A stretch of 64,000 nt of DNA from Brevibacterium sp. S22 (GTDB lineage Bacteria > Actinomycetota > Actinomycetes > Actinomycetales > Brevibacteriaceae): the NCBI RefSeq assembly GCF_004745485.1, contig NZ_RHFG01000005.1, forward strand, positions 109,160 through 173,159, read 5' to 3'. Below are positions 28,363-39,614 of this stretch, in pieces. The stretch's first letter is position 1; each line of letters starts with the position of its first letter. The notes beneath the pieces were generated by a model. It was not told the origin of the DNA. It saw only the letters and a list, made by a program, of their open reading frames with translations, and did no database searches. A program made the translations under genes and the position numbers.

Positions 28363-30297
28363 ATGGCAGCCAAGCCCTCGACCGCGAAGGACACGGGCAC
28401 TCAGCCCGCGGCCTCACCGGTCACAGCCACACCGTCCAGCATTCGCCGCAATACCGGCCCCGAGGTCCTCACCGGTGCGCAGGCGATCGTCCGCAGCCTC
28501 GAGAAGCTTGAGGTCGACACGGTATTCGGGCTTCCCGGCGGCACCATCCTTCCGACCTACGACCCGCTGTTCGAGACCGACGAGATCCGCCACATCCTCG
28601 TCCGCCACGAGCAGGGCGCCGGCCACGCGGCCGAAGGCTATGCGGCCGCATCGGGCAAGCTCGGCGTGTGCATCGCGACCTCGGGTCCGGGAGCGACGAA
28701 TCTCATCACGGCTCTGGCGGACGCGAACATGGACTCCGTGCCGATGCTCGCGATCACCGGTCAGCAGGCTTCGTCTCTGCTCGGCACCGACGCGTTCCAG
28801 GAAGCCGATATCGTCGGTATGACGATGCCGGTGACCAAGCACAGCTTCCTCGTCACCCGCGCCGAGGATATCCCCGGAGTCCTCGTCAACGCCCACCACA
28901 TCGCGACCACCGGCCGTCCCGGACCCGTGCTCGTCGACATCACCAAGGATGCGCAGACCGGCACTGCTCCGTTCGTCTGGCCGGAGGAGCCGGTGCTGCC
29001 CGGCTACCGCCCGATCCTCAAGCCGCATGCCAAGCAGATCCGTGAGGCCGCGCGCCTGATGTCGCAGGCCCAGCGTCCGGTGTTCTACATCGGCGGCGGA
29101 GTCATCCGCTCGGAGGCCGAGAAGGAGCTGCTGCGGCTGGCCGAGGCCACGAACATCCCCGTGGTCACCACGCTCATGGCCCGCGGAGCCTTCCCCGACT
29201 CGCACCAGCTGCACCTGGGCATGCCCGGAATGCACGGCAGCGTGCCGGCGGTCACCGCGTTCCAGAAGGCCGATCTGCTCATCGCCATCGGTGCCCGCTT
29301 CGACGACCGCGTGACCGGCAAACTCGATTCCTTCGCCCCGAACGCACAGGTCATCCACGCCGATATCGACCCGGCCGAGATCGGGAAGAACCGCGAGGTC
29401 GATGTCGCGATCGTCGGTGACGCCCGCGAGGTGCTCGCCGAGATGCTTGCGGAGATGCGCAGCAAGTTCCCCAAGGCCCTCGAGCGTCAGCTCGAACCGT
29501 GGTGGCGCTTCCTCAACCGTCTCAAGCAGACCTATCCGCTGGGCTATGAGACGCACGGCGAACTGTGCGATCCGCAGTATGTGATCTCCCGGATCTCCGC
29601 TCTCACCGGCCCCGAGGCGGTCTATGCCGCAGGCGTGGGACAGCACCAGATGTGGGCGGCTCAGTTCGTCGAGTTCGAGCGCCCCAAGTCCTGGCTGAAC
29701 TCCGGTGGACTGGGCACCATGGGCTACTCGGTGCCCGCAGCCATGGGTGCGAAGGTCGGGCAGCCCGACCGTGTGGTGTGGGCGATCGACGGCGACGGCT
29801 GCTTCCAGATGACGAATCAGGAACTGGCCACCTGTGCGCTCAACAACATCCCGATCAAGGTCGCGATCATCAACAACTCGTCCTTGGGCATGGTCCGTCA
29901 GTGGCAGACCCTGTTCTACGACGGTCGGTACTCGAACACCGACCTCAACACCGGTCACGAGACGATCCGGATCCCGGACTTCGTCAAGCTCGCCGAGGCC
30001 TACGGCTGCGAGGCGCTGCGTGTGGACCGCAACGAGGATGTCGATGCCGCGGTCGAGAAGGCGCTGTCGATCAATGACCGACCGGTCGTCCTCGACTTCA
30101 CGGTCCCACCGGACGCGATGGTGTGGCCGATGGTCGCAGCAGGCGTGTCGAACGATGAGATCGAATACGCCCGCGGCATCCGTCCCGAGTTCGACGGGGA
30201 GGGCGAAGAGGAAGCCGAGGCCGCCATCGCCGAGGCTGGAGCGAACGAAGACGGCACGGTGCGTTCCGTGGCTCAGATCGAAGGAGGCCTGGAATGA
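28363..30297 (+). CDS. ilvB: acetolactate synthase large subunit
   Basis: Thiamine-diphosphate and FAD enzyme that condenses pyruvate to acetolactate or acetohydroxybutyrate, the first common step of branched-chain amino acid synthesis. The 644-residue product has the catalytic Glu83 in [12 protein letters not shown], the FAD region [11 protein letters not shown] and the TPP motif [12 protein letters not shown]...[12 protein letters not shown]. An N-terminal Ala/Thr/Pro-rich extension (1-35) and an acidic C-terminal tail lengthen it beyond the usual size. AAGGATAGGAA precedes the ATG. It overlaps ilvN by ATGA and is controlled by the leader attenuator upstream. Confidence 0.97.
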   Translation: MAAKPSTAKDTGTQPAASPVTATPSSIRRNTGPEVLTGAQAIVRSLEKLEVDTVFGLPGGTILPTYDPLFETDEIRHILVRHEQGAGHAAEGYAAASGKLGVCIATSGPGATNLITALADANMDSVPMLAITGQQASSLLGTDAFQEADIVGMTMPVTKHSFLVTRAEDIPGVLVNAHHIATTGRPGPVLVDITKDAQTGTAPFVWPEEPVLPGYRPILKPHAKQIREAARLMSQAQRPVFYIGGGVIRSEAEKELLRLAEATNIPVVTTLMARGAFPDSHQLHLGMPGMHGSVPAVTAFQKADLLIAIGARFDDRVTGKLDSFAPNAQVIHADIDPAEIGKNREVDVAIVGDAREVLAEMLAEMRSKFPKALERQLEPWWRFLNRLKQTYPLGYETHGELCDPQYVISRISALTGPEAVYAAGVGQHQMWAAQFVEFERPKSWLNSGGLGTMGYSVPAAMGAKVGQPDRVVWAIDGDGCFQMTNQELATCALNNIPIKVAIINNSSLGMVRQWQTLFYDGRYSNTDLNTGHETIRIPDFVKLAEAYGCEALRVDRNEDVDAAVEKALSINDRPVVLDFTVPPDAMVWPMVAAGVSNDEIEYARGIRPEFDGEGEEEAEAAIAEAGANEDGTVRSVAQIEGGLE

Positions 30298-30809
30298 ACA
30301 ACAGCCGGCACACACTCTCTGTCCTGGTCGAGAACAAGCCCGGCGTGCTCACCCGGTTCACCGGGCTCATCGCCCGCCGCGGCTTCAACATCCACAGCCT
30401 CGCGGTCGGTGTGACCGAGCACGACGAACTCTCGCGGATCACCGTCGTCGTCGACGTCAACGATGTTCCGCTGGAACAGGTGACGAAGCAGCTGAACAAG
30501 CTCGTCAACGTCATCAAGATCGTCGAGCTCGAACCCGAGACCTCGGTGCGTCGGGCGCACATCATCTACAAGGTCAAGGCGAATGCGGCGACACGTCCGC
30601 AGGTCGCCTCGGCCGTCGAGATGTTCCGGGCGAAGATCGTCGACGTCGGCCCCGAATCCGTCAGCGTCGAGGCCACCGGCGAACTCGGCAAGGTCGAAGC
30701 GCTGCGCGAGGTCCTCGAGCCCTTCGGGATCAAGGAGATCGTGCAGTCGGGAACTGTGGCCATCGGCCGCGGTGCGAAGTCGATCACCGACCGCGCCCTG
30801 CGCAGCTGA
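30294..30809 (+). CDS. ilvN: acetolactate synthase small (regulatory) subunit
   Basis: A 171-residue subunit that activates IlvB and confers valine feedback inhibition. The N-terminal ACT domain begins [20 protein letters not shown] and is followed by FNIHSLAVG, with the second ACT-like domain after about residue 80. The 4-bp overlap with ilvB implies coupled translation. A 106-bp gap separates it from ilvC. Confidence 0.97.
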   Translation: MNNSRHTLSVLVENKPGVLTRFTGLIARRGFNIHSLAVGVTEHDELSRITVVVDVNDVPLEQVTKQLNKLVNVIKIVELEPETSVRRAHIIYKVKANAATRPQVASAVEMFRAKIVDVGPESVSVEATGELGKVEALREVLEPFGIKEIVQSGTVAIGRGAKSITDRALRS

Positions 30810-30897
30810 TTTCGCGTTCCAACTTGTGGAACCCCTCCCATCTCAATAAATGAACAGCAGTACCGAACTGTGAAACAATGGGGGCATCACCCCGTAA

Positions 30898-31947
<1,050 letters not shown>

Positions 31948-32015
31948 GTCTGACCCTCACCGAGGCGGCCCCGCCCGCTCCGTCGGGCGTCGGCTTCGCC
32001 GCACCAAAGGGATCA

Positions 32016-32056
32016 GAACGGGCCCCGGACACCGCTGAGGTGTCCGGGGCCCGTTC
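32016..32056. terminator. 18-bp hairpin after ilvC
   Basis: Arms 32016-32033 and 32039-32056 are perfect complements around GCTGA. It has no T-tract despite being the most stable-looking stem in the window. It ends ilvBNC. Confidence 0.75.
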
Positions 32057-32157
32057 GCGTACGCGCATCCTTCGCCGAGGCGGTTCCGGCGCACCGGATA
32101 ACGACCGATCGGGAGATTGAGCCCGCCACCGGCGCCGAACTGGATTACTGTGGATGT

Positions 32158-33450
32158 GTGACGAATTACAGATTCGAAGACTTCAAGCCCACCATCGACG
32201 AGTCCACGGGAGAGCCGGACGAGCGCACGAAGGCGTATTTCGCCTCGACGAGCGTGGGCTTCCACGACGTGCGGTCGACCGATAAGGCGCTGAAAGCCCG
32301 CGTCGAACGGGCGATCGCCGATGGGCGCAACCTCACCGCCGTCTACGCCGATCAGGAGTACGACCACGGGCTGGACTCCACCATCCCGGTGGCGACGTTC
32401 GCGTGGTTCGAGAAGCTCGTCAACGTCGGCGGGGGACGGCTGGTGCCCGGTCACCTCATCACCTGGATTACGGTGCGCCCGACTCACCGGCGGCGCGGGC
32501 TGCTGCGGTCGATGATGACCACGGACCTCGCCGAGGCGAAGGCAGGCGGCTACCCGTTCGCCGCACTCACGGCCACCGAGGGCGGGATCTATTCGCGGTT
32601 CGGCTTCGGAGTGGCCACGTGGTCGCATTCGATCGAGGTCGACACGTCGCCCGGATTCAAGATGGTCCGCGAACCCGACCGCCGCGTCGAGATGTGCCTG
32701 CCGAGTGAACTGCGGGAGCTGGCACCTCAGATCTACGACCGGTTCATGCGCACCTCGCCGGGAGCCATGCAGCGACAGCAGACCTATATCGAACTCGCCA
32801 CCGGAGCGCTCAACACCGAGACCGGCGAGGAGGACCGCGGTGTCCGCGCGGCCCTGCACTTCGACGAGCAGGGTGAGCCCGACGGCTACGTGTCCTATAA
32901 GTTCGCCGGGTGGTCGAAGACCCCACCGACCGTCGACATCATCGACTTCGTCGCCGTCACCGATGCCGCGTATGCCTCCCTCTGGTCGTTCCTCGCCGCC
33001 ATCGACCTGTCCACCCGGGTGACCTTCGGCCAATCGGCCGAATACTCGCCGTTGCCATGGCTGCTCACCGATTCCCGGCGGGTGAAGACAGTGGCCACCG
33101 AGGACAACATCTGGATCCGCATCCTCGACGTCAAGGCCGCGCTCGAGGCCCGGCCCTGGTACGTGCCGGGGACGCTGACGATCGACGTCGACGACTCCCT
33201 CGACCTCGCAGGGGGTCGGTTCACCATCACCTCGGACGGTGAGAGCGCCGAGGTGACTCCCGCGTCCGAATCGACGCCGGCTGACCTGGGTCTCGGGATC
33301 GCCGAGCTCGGATCCCTGTACTTCGGCGGTGCCGACCCGGTCATCCTCGCCCGGGCCGGGCGCATCGACGAGCAGACGCCGGGAGCGGCCGTGCTCGCCA
33401 GTGCGATGTTCAGCCTCGGGCGGGCACCGTATTCACCGAACGGGTTCTGA
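32158..33450 (+). CDS. Eis-like GNAT N-acetyltransferase
   Basis: A 430-residue acetyltransferase of the Eis family, which in mycobacteria acetylates aminoglycosides and host proteins at several sites. The acetyl-CoA motif is VRPTHRRRGLLRSMM (about 104-118), the second GNAT half follows, and the C-terminal sterol-carrier-like domain ends in NGF with the free carboxylate that acts in catalysis in the family. The GTG start at 32158 is preceded at 6 nt by TACTGT (32146-32151) and no ribosome site, so it is probably leaderless. It is unrelated in function to the amino-acid genes around it. Confidence 0.85.
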   Translation: MTNYRFEDFKPTIDESTGEPDERTKAYFASTSVGFHDVRSTDKALKARVERAIADGRNLTAVYADQEYDHGLDSTIPVATFAWFEKLVNVGGGRLVPGHLITWITVRPTHRRRGLLRSMMTTDLAEAKAGGYPFAALTATEGGIYSRFGFGVATWSHSIEVDTSPGFKMVREPDRRVEMCLPSELRELAPQIYDRFMRTSPGAMQRQQTYIELATGALNTETGEEDRGVRAALHFDEQGEPDGYVSYKFAGWSKTPPTVDIIDFVAVTDAAYASLWSFLAAIDLSTRVTFGQSAEYSPLPWLLTDSRRVKTVATEDNIWIRILDVKAALEARPWYVPGTLTIDVDDSLDLAGGRFTITSDGESAEVTPASESTPADLGLGIAELGSLYFGGADPVILARAGRIDEQTPGAAVLASAMFSLGRAPYSPNGF

Positions 33451-33569
33451 ACACGGAGTTTCGTCCCGCGCAGTCTGTTGAGCGATCCTGCCCATAATCT
33501 GAGACCCTGTGAAGGAAATCCGAAAGTCTCATAAGGTGGACGCGTCCCGGACGCAACAGGAGGAAATCA

Positions 33570-35162
33570 GTGCCCAAGCCCGTCGTGCTCATCGCCGAAG
33601 AACTGTCACCGGCTACCATCGAAGCTCTCGGAGGAGACTTCGAGGTCCGTCACACCGAGGGCGCTGATCGATCCCAGCTCCTGCCCGCCATCGCCGACGC
33701 CGATGCGATCCTCGTCCGCTCGGCCACACAGGTCGACGCGGAAGCCATCGGAGCGGCGAAGAACCTCAAGGTCATCGCCCGCGCCGGAGTCGGACTCGAC
33801 AATGTCGATGTGCCGGCAGCCACCTCGGCGGGTGTCATGGTCGTCAACGCCCCGACGTCGAACATCATCTCGGCAGCCGAACTGACGATGGCCCACATCC
33901 TGGGATCTGCGCGCTACTTCGGTGCCGGCAACACCTCGCTCAAGGCGGGGGAGTGGAACCGGAAGAAGTACACCGGCGTCGAACTCTTCGAAAAGACCCT
34001 GGGCATCGTCGGCCTCGGACGCATCGGCGGACTCGTGGCCGAGCGGGCGAAGGCCTTCGGCATGCGGCTGGTCGGCTACGACCCCTACATCACGCAGGCC
34101 CGCGCGGCGCAGATGGGCGTCGAGGTCGTCGACCTGCCCGGACTGCTCGCCGTATCCGACTTCGTCACCGTGCACATGCCCAAGACGCCGGAGACGATCG
34201 GCATGATCAGCACCGAGCAGTTCAAGGCCGCCAAGCCCGGAGCCCGGTTCATCAACGTCGCCCGCGGCGGCATCATCGACGAGGCGGCCCTCGCCGAGGC
34301 CGTGGCCAACGGAGAGGTCGGCGGCGCCGGAATCGACGTGTGGAACGTCGAACCCCCGGAGCACTCGGCACTCATGGACCTCGACGCCGTCAACGTCACC
34401 CCGCACCTGGGTGCCTCGACTCATGAGGCCCAGGAGAAGGCCGGTGTCGCCGTGGCGAAGTCCGTGCGCAAGGCCCTGGCCGGGGAACTCGTCCCCGATG
34501 CGGTCAATGTCGCCGGCGGCGCCATCCACGAGGATGTGCGTCCGGGCATTCCGCTGGCCGAGCGTCTGGGTCGAGTCGTCAATGCCCTCGCCGACTCCTC
34601 GGTCACACACTTCAAGGTCGAGGTCAACGGCGAGATCGCCGACAAGGACGTCTCCGTCCTCAAGCTCTCGGCGCTCAAGGGCCTGTTCAAGGACGTCGTG
34701 TCCGATCAGGTCTCCTACGTCAACGCTCCGCTGCTCGCGGAAGAGCGCGGGATCGGGGTCGAACTCGTCACCGATCCCTACTGCGAATCCTTCCGCAACA
34801 TCACTCGCCTGACAGCGACGACGAGCACCGGGCAGCGGATCTCCGTCTCCGGAACCGTGACCGGGCCGAAGCTCGTGCAGAAGCTCACCGAGGTCGACGG
34901 CTACTCGCTCGAGATCGAGCTGACGGACAACCTGCTCATCTTCCGCTACGAGGACCGCCCCGGCATCATCGGACAGCTGGGCCTGGCGCTCGGAGCGAAC
35001 AACGTCAACATCGCCGGCATGCAGGTCTCGCCCGCATCGACGAGCAACGAGGCGCTGTCCGTCCTCGCGGTCGATTCGGTCGTCTCCGACGAGGTCGTCA
35101 AGGCCGTGGCCGGAGCCGTGAATGCCTCGGCGTTCACCGGCGTCTCCCTGCAGGAGGACTGA
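33570..35162 (+). CDS. serA: D-3-phosphoglycerate dehydrogenase
   Basis: First committed enzyme of serine synthesis; its product feeds cysE/cysK at the left end. The 530-residue long-type protein has the Rossmann loop GLGRIGGLVAERA, catalytic Arg (NVARGGIID), Glu (NVEPPEHS) and His (TPHLGAST), the ASB intervening domain (about 320-450) and a C-terminal ACT domain (DRPGIIGQLGLALG) for serine control. The start is GTG, 6 nt after AGGAGG. Confidence 0.96.
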   Translation: MPKPVVLIAEELSPATIEALGGDFEVRHTEGADRSQLLPAIADADAILVRSATQVDAEAIGAAKNLKVIARAGVGLDNVDVPAATSAGVMVVNAPTSNIISAAELTMAHILGSARYFGAGNTSLKAGEWNRKKYTGVELFEKTLGIVGLGRIGGLVAERAKAFGMRLVGYDPYITQARAAQMGVEVVDLPGLLAVSDFVTVHMPKTPETIGMISTEQFKAAKPGARFINVARGGIIDEAALAEAVANGEVGGAGIDVWNVEPPEHSALMDLDAVNVTPHLGASTHEAQEKAGVAVAKSVRKALAGELVPDAVNVAGGAIHEDVRPGIPLAERLGRVVNALADSSVTHFKVEVNGEIADKDVSVLKLSALKGLFKDVVSDQVSYVNAPLLAEERGIGVELVTDPYCESFRNITRLTATTSTGQRISVSGTVTGPKLVQKLTEVDGYSLEIELTDNLLIFRYEDRPGIIGQLGLALGANNVNIAGMQVSPASTSNEALSVLAVDSVVSDEVVKAVAGAVNASAFTGVSLQED

Positions 35163-35192
35163 CTCTCGGTCAGCGACTGATGCCGACCCGAC

Positions 35193-35243
35193 AGGGCCCG
35201 CTCACCCGGCAAGCCATATGGCGAATCGGTCTGAGCGGGCCCT
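35193..35243. terminator. hairpin between serA and the PAP2 gene
   Basis: AGGGCCCGCTCA (35193-35204) pairs perfectly with TGAGCGGGCCCT (35232-35243). The right arm lies inside the 3' end of the convergent PAP2 gene, so a terminator and coding sequence share the DNA. Confidence 0.55.
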
Positions 35244-35969
35244 CGTCGCTGCCAGCGACCACGCTTCGTCGACGGCGACAGCCACGGCGATGCCGATGAG
35301 CGCCCCGGCGATGGTGTCGGTGAGCCAATGCACCTGCAGGGCTGTCCGTGACCACATCATCGCGAGGATCCACACGGCCGCAAGAGCGAACGACCAATGG
35401 AACGGCAGCGGGAAGACAGCGGTGGCATTCGAACGGTCGACCTGCCGGCGCGCGGCCGGGTCCTCACGGATCGTCGGGCTCTGCTGGGAAGGCGGGTCCG
35501 CCTCGGTGCTGGTGCGACGATGATGAGCCCGGGCGGCGATGATCGCCAGACTCATCGCCAACGCGGCCGCTCCCATCGAATGCCCCGACGGATAGGAGTA
35601 GCCGAGGGATTCGTAGAGCTGATCGCCCGGCCGCAGCCGGGTGACGATCGCCTTGAGCACTTCTGAGGTCGCGATCCCCGCGAGCATCGCGGTGACGAGG
35701 AAGATCGCGGCACGGAACCGCTTGGCGATAAGGAAGACGGCGGCGAGCAGGCCGGTGCAGATGACCACACCGGTCCCTCCGCCCACCTCGGCGAGGGTGA
35801 CGGCGGTCCAGTAGGCCACGCTCCCGCGGTCGAGGCCGACGAGGCCGAGCCAGGATTCATCGAGCCCGGTGGGCCCGATGTGATCGAGACGCAGCCACAG
35901 ACCGAAGGCGAAGACGATGAGGATCGCCGGCAGGGTCGCCCACAGCAGCCAGGCAGGCTGGCGGATCAA
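35202..35969 (-). CDS. PAP2-family membrane phosphatase
   Basis: A 255-residue integral membrane phosphatase with about six helices, acting on lipid phosphates or polyprenyl diphosphates. All three acid-phosphatase motifs are present: KAIVTRLRP (KX6RP), YPSGHS (PSGH) and SRTALQVHWLTD (SRX5HX3D). A hydrophilic Gln/Arg/Thr-rich insert separates motifs 2 and 3. The best start is a TTG at 35969 overlapping the CitE-like stop (TTGA), giving the N-terminus MIRQPAWLLW; no strong ribosome site is seen, so translation may depend on coupling. An open frame continues to 36095 inside the upstream gene. Confidence 0.8.
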   Translation of the reverse strand: MIRQPAWLLWATLPAILIVFAFGLWLRLDHIGPTGLDESWLGLVGLDRGSVAYWTAVTLAEVGGGTGVVICTGLLAAVFLIAKRFRAAIFLVTAMLAGIATSEVLKAIVTRLRPGDQLYESLGYSYPSGHSMGAAALAMSLAIIAARAHHRRTSTEADPPSQQSPTIREDPAARRQVDRSNATAVFPLPFHWSFALAAVWILAMMWSRTALQVHWLTDTIAGALIGIAVAVAVDEAWSLAATRARSDRFAIWLAG

Positions 35970-36817
35970 GCGTTCCAGAGACCGTAGGTGTCGGCCAGGG
36001 AGGCGATCTTCTTCGCACGGGCCAGACGCGGCAGGTAGGAGCCGTCGGTGATCTCGGATCCGCCCTCGGCGGCTTCGAGCATCTGGCGGGCCCAATCGCG
36101 CTCGTCCTCGCTCGGGCTCATCGCCTCGTTGAGAGTGTTGACCTGGTCGACGGAGAGGACGAGCTTTCCGGTCATGCCCATCATGTGGGTCACCTCGGCG
36201 TCGGCCCAGACCTTGTCATCATCGGCATCGGCGGTCGAGGGCCCGTCGATCGGGCCGGGCAGGCCGCCCATCCGGGAGGCGATGGTCAGCCGGGAACGCG
36301 CATAGGCCAGGGCCATCGGGTCACCGGAGAAGCCGGTGTCCTTGCGGAAGTCGTTCGTGCCGAAGGCCAGGCGGAAGGTGCCGGGGGCCTCGGCGATCTT
36401 CGTGGCGTTCTCCACGCCGCGGGCGGACTCGAGGAGGCCGATCACCGGCAGACCGGCCTTCGCACGCATCGCGGTGTACGAGACCTGTTCGGGACGTTCG
36501 GTCTCGGGCAGCATCACTCCTCGCAGGCCGGGGAGCATGGCGATGGCGGCGAGGTCGTCGTCCCAGAACTCGGAATCCATCTTGTTGATGCGCACCCAGG
36601 CCGACATTCCGTTCTCAAGGGCCCGCACGACATTGTCGCGGGCGTCGAGCTTCTTGTCATCGGCAACGGAAGCTTCGAGGTCGAAGATCACCGAATCCGC
36701 TTCCGAAGTCTGCGCGGGAGTGAAGATCTCCTCCCTCGCGGCATTGACGAGCAGCCAGGACCGGGAGAGCTTGGCGGGCAGGGCTGCGGCACGGGCATTG
36801 CGGATGGTTTCGGTCAA
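35966..36817 (-). CDS. HpcH/HpaI aldolase family, CitE-like lyase
   Basis: A 283-residue TIM-barrel protein of the CitE family, which cleaves citryl-CoA, malyl-CoA or related acyl-CoA thioesters. SWLLVNA and DSVIFDLEASVA mark the N-terminal barrel, and the likely metal ligands are Glu in GLLESARGV and Asp in FGTNDF. A lone CitE without citrate lyase partners is common in actinobacteria. A GAGAGAAAG purine stretch precedes the ATG. It is transcribed with PAP2 and divergently from leuB. Confidence 0.82.
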   Translation of the reverse strand: MTETIRNARAAALPAKLSRSWLLVNAAREEIFTPAQTSEADSVIFDLEASVADDKKLDARDNVVRALENGMSAWVRINKMDSEFWDDDLAAIAMLPGLRGVMLPETERPEQVSYTAMRAKAGLPVIGLLESARGVENATKIAEAPGTFRLAFGTNDFRKDTGFSGDPMALAYARSRLTIASRMGGLPGPIDGPSTADADDDKVWADAEVTHMMGMTGKLVLSVDQVNTLNEAMSPSEDERDWARQMLEAAEGGSEITDGSYLPRLARAKKIASLADTYGLWNA

Positions 36818-37067
36818 TGATCGACTTTCTCTCGGGGCCGGACGGTGGCTGCCCCCACGGGGTTTGGGGTGCTATATTCCATCTTCGTCCCTTGCGCGGC
36901 AGTTTTGTAGCCGTCGTCGGGGTTTGGGACGTGAAATTGTTCATGTCGGCGACGTCGTGCCGGGTTTCATGAGGGACCGGGGCCGGTGTTGGTGGGCCTT
37001 GCTCGGCCATTGTCCGAACTGTAGGACGGAATAGTTGCATGGTGAGATAGCGCCCTATTCTGTCAGC
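36818..37067. other. divergent promoter region between citE-like gene and leuB
   Basis: 250 bp without a gene. It holds TATTCT (37056-37061), the leuB -10, and a TATATT sequence near 36873. A 9-bp word CGGGGTTTGG occurs twice. No leader peptide rich in Leu codons was found before leuB. Confidence 0.5.
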
Positions 37068-38105
37068 ATGAAGTTCTCAATCGCAGTCATGCCCGGAGAT
37101 GGAATCGGCAACGAGGTCGTCCCCGAAGGCCTCAAGGTCCTCCGTCGTGCCATCGAGGTGTCAGGCGAGCCCGTCGAGCTCGAACTCACCGATTACACGG
37201 TCGGCGCCCAGCGCTACCACGAGACCGGTGAGACGCTCACCGACGAAGAGCTCGAATCGCTGCGCAACCACGACGCTATCTTCTTCGGCGCCTGCGGAGA
37301 CCCGTCCGTGCCTTCGGGTGTGCTCGAGCGCGGAGTCATCCTCAAGATGCGCTTCGGGCTGGGGCATGCGGTGAACCTGCGTCCCTCGAAGCTCTTCGCC
37401 GGGGTGACCAGCCCGCTGGCGGACCCGGGGAAGATCGACTTCGTCGTCGTCCGTGAGGGCACCGAAGGCTCGTACACCGGCTCCGGCGGATCCGTGCGCA
37501 CGGACACCCCGCAGGAAGTCGCGACCGAAGTCTCGGTCAACACCTGGTACGGAGTCGAGCGCGCGGTCCGCGATGCCTTCGCCCGCGCTCAGGCTCGGAA
37601 CAAGAAGCTCACCTATGTGCACAAGCACAATGTCATGGTCCACGCCGGTCACCTGTGGCGTCGCGTGGTCGAGAAGGTCGGTGCCGAATACCCCGAGGTG
37701 GCCGTCAACTACGAGCACACCGACGCATGCACGATCTACATGGTCACGAACCCGGAGCGCTACGACGTCATCGTCACCGACAACCTCTTCGGTGACATCC
37801 TCACCGACCTCGCAGCCGCGGTGACCGGCGGGATCGGTCTGGCCGCCTCGGGGAATCTCAATGTCGAAGGAACGGCGCCGAGCCTGTTCGAGCCGATCCA
37901 CGGATCTGCTCCGGATATCGCGGGCCAGCAGATCGCCGACCCGACGGCATCGATCCTCTCTGGCGCGCTCATGGCCTCTCACCTGGGGCTCGAGACAGTG
38001 GCCAAGGCGATCGAGACGGCCGTCGAGGCCGACCTCGCCGAGCGTGATGGAACGAAGCGGTCCACCACCGAGGTGGGCGACGCGATCGCGGCACGCCTGG
38101 GCTGA
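37068..38105 (+). CDS. leuB: 3-isopropylmalate dehydrogenase
   Basis: NAD-dependent oxidative decarboxylase of leucine synthesis. The 345-residue protein has the start [17 protein letters not shown], the [11 protein letters not shown] substrate segment, the metal-site Asp residues in [13 protein letters not shown] and the cofactor loop [13 protein letters not shown]. The ATG at 37068 is 6 nt after TATTCT (37056-37061) with no ribosome site, so a leaderless start is preferred over 37035. leuACD are not in the window. ilvE follows 167 bp later behind a hairpin. Confidence 0.96.
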   Translation: MKFSIAVMPGDGIGNEVVPEGLKVLRRAIEVSGEPVELELTDYTVGAQRYHETGETLTDEELESLRNHDAIFFGACGDPSVPSGVLERGVILKMRFGLGHAVNLRPSKLFAGVTSPLADPGKIDFVVVREGTEGSYTGSGGSVRTDTPQEVATEVSVNTWYGVERAVRDAFARAQARNKKLTYVHKHNVMVHAGHLWRRVVEKVGAEYPEVAVNYEHTDACTIYMVTNPERYDVIVTDNLFGDILTDLAAAVTGGIGLAASGNLNVEGTAPSLFEPIHGSAPDIAGQQIADPTASILSGALMASHLGLETVAKAIETAVEADLAERDGTKRSTTEVGDAIAARLG

Positions 38106-38193
38106 GGTGGACGACCGCCTCGGCGAGGGGCGGGCGGGTGACGATGGGGTCACATATTCCCAATCGACAGACACCCGTTCTCAGGGATGACGA

Positions 38194-38226
38194 CATCACC
38201 CCGGTGCTCCGAGCGCCGGGGTGATG
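38194..38226. terminator. hairpin between leuB and ilvE
   Basis: CATCACCCCGG and CCGGGGTGATG form a perfect 11-bp stem with an 11-nt loop. No T-tract. It may end leuB or attenuate ilvE. Confidence 0.6.
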
Positions 38227-38272
38227 GACTACCCTGACAGTGTCACTCATCACAAATGAGAAAAGAGTTTTC

Positions 38273-39364
38273 ATGACAGACTTCACCGTTCTTAAGAACC
38301 TCCAGCCGCAACCCGAGCTGGTGCGCGAGAACATCAAGAAGGACCCCGGCTTCGGCCAGTACTTCACCGACCATATGGCGCACATCCGATACACGGTCGA
38401 TGACGGTTGGCAGGGACACGAGGTCAAGCCGTACGGGCCGTTGGTGCTCGATCCGGCGGCCGCCGTGCTCCACTACGCCCAGGAGATCTTCGAAGGGCTC
38501 AAGGCCTACCGTCATGCCGACGGTTCGGTGTGGACGTTCCGACCTGAGCGCAATGCCGCGCGCATCAACAAGTCCGCCGAGCGCCTGGCGCTGCCTCAGC
38601 TGCCCGAAGAGGACTTCATCAACTCGCTCAAAGCGCTGGTCAGCCTTGACCAGGCATGGGTGCCGACGCCGGAGTCGGAAGCCGATGAGTCGAGCATGTA
38701 CCTGCGCCCGTTCATGATCGCCACGGAGCGGTTCCTCGGCGTTCGGGCCAGCCATGAGGTCGACTACTACGCCATCGCATCGCCGGCCGGGCCCTACTTC
38801 TCCGGCGGCATCAAGCCGCTGTCGATCTGGCTCTCGCCCACGCTCAAGCGGGCAGGTGCGGGCGGCACCGGGTTCGCCAAGTGCGGCGGCAACTACGCGG
38901 CATCCCTGGTGGCCACCAACGAGGCGGCGGCCAAGGGCTGCCAGCAGGTGCTGTTCACGGATGCCGTGGAGAACAAGTACATCGACGAGCTCGGCGGCAT
39001 GAACCTCATGCTCGTGACCAGGGACGGCAAGCTGCTCACCCCTGCGCTCAGCGACTCGATCCTCGACGGAGTCACCCGTCGTTCGCTGCTCGATCTGGCG
39101 CCGCAGCTGGGCCTCGAGCCCGAAGAGCGCCAGATCTCCATCGAGGAGTGGCGTGAAGGTGTCGCCAGCGGCGAGATCGTCGAGGCCTTCGCCTGCGGCA
39201 CCGCTGCGGTCATCACGCCGATCAGCAGGCTCGTCAGCGAAGACTTCACCATCGACCACGGTGAAGACGCCGGTGAGAAGACCATGGAACTGCGCAAGAC
39301 GCTGCTCGACATCCAGTACGGACGCGTCGAGGACCAGAACAACTGGCTCGTGCGCCTGGCCTGA
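38273..39364 (+). CDS. ilvE: branched-chain amino acid aminotransferase
   Basis: PLP transaminase for the last step of Leu, Ile and Val synthesis, and the first of their breakdown. The 363-residue protein is of the larger BCAT type, with IFEGLKAYRHADG, FRPERNAARIN, YLRPFMIATE and the PLP lysine in FAKCGGNYAAS. The ATG at 38273 follows AAAAGAG; a GTG at 38240 is a less likely start. It completes the branched-chain enzymes present in this window. Confidence 0.95.
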   Translation: MTDFTVLKNLQPQPELVRENIKKDPGFGQYFTDHMAHIRYTVDDGWQGHEVKPYGPLVLDPAAAVLHYAQEIFEGLKAYRHADGSVWTFRPERNAARINKSAERLALPQLPEEDFINSLKALVSLDQAWVPTPESEADESSMYLRPFMIATERFLGVRASHEVDYYAIASPAGPYFSGGIKPLSIWLSPTLKRAGAGGTGFAKCGGNYAASLVATNEAAAKGCQQVLFTDAVENKYIDELGGMNLMLVTRDGKLLTPALSDSILDGVTRRSLLDLAPQLGLEPEERQISIEEWREGVASGEIVEAFACGTAAVITPISRLVSEDFTIDHGEDAGEKTMELRKTLLDIQYGRVEDQNNWLVRLA

Positions 39365-39404
39365 GGGTCTGGCTGGGGCCTCGGTTGGAAGCGGCGCGGT
39401 CGTC

Positions 39405-39517
39405 GATTTCGATCCAGTCTGCGATTTCGGCCCAGTCTGCGCTGGTCAGCCCACTTTGTTAGCCCACTTTTGAAACTGAGCTGACCAGTGTGGCTGACCA
39501 GCGCGCACTGGGCCGAA
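39405..39517. repeat. tandem 18-bp repeat merging into a 26-bp inverted repeat
   Basis: GATTTCGATCCAGTCTGC (39405-39422) is repeated at 39423-39440 with two changes. The second copy starts the left arm of an inverted repeat (39426-39451) that matches 39492-39517 with two mismatches across a 40-nt spacer. No open frame crosses it. It may be a transcription end, a regulatory structure or a mobile-repeat remnant. Confidence 0.6.
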
Positions 39518-39614
39518 TCGTATTCAGAGCCGCTGTCCGGGGCGATCGCGGCCCTGTGCAGGTCGGCTTATGGGCTTTTACGCAACTGTGCGTTAAATGG
39601 GGTACTGTGGCCTC

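Noticed and set aside
28414..30315. A 633-codon open frame on the minus strand opposite ilvB, and similar long antisense frames opposite the monooxygenase (3462-4709), the hydroxyacid dehydrogenase (5391-6815) and ilvD (6954-8708)
   Set aside because: They mirror real genes with strong conserved motifs; long antisense frames are expected from the G/C third-position bias. Their predicted proteins are Arg, Gly, Asp and His-rich with no recognisable domain.
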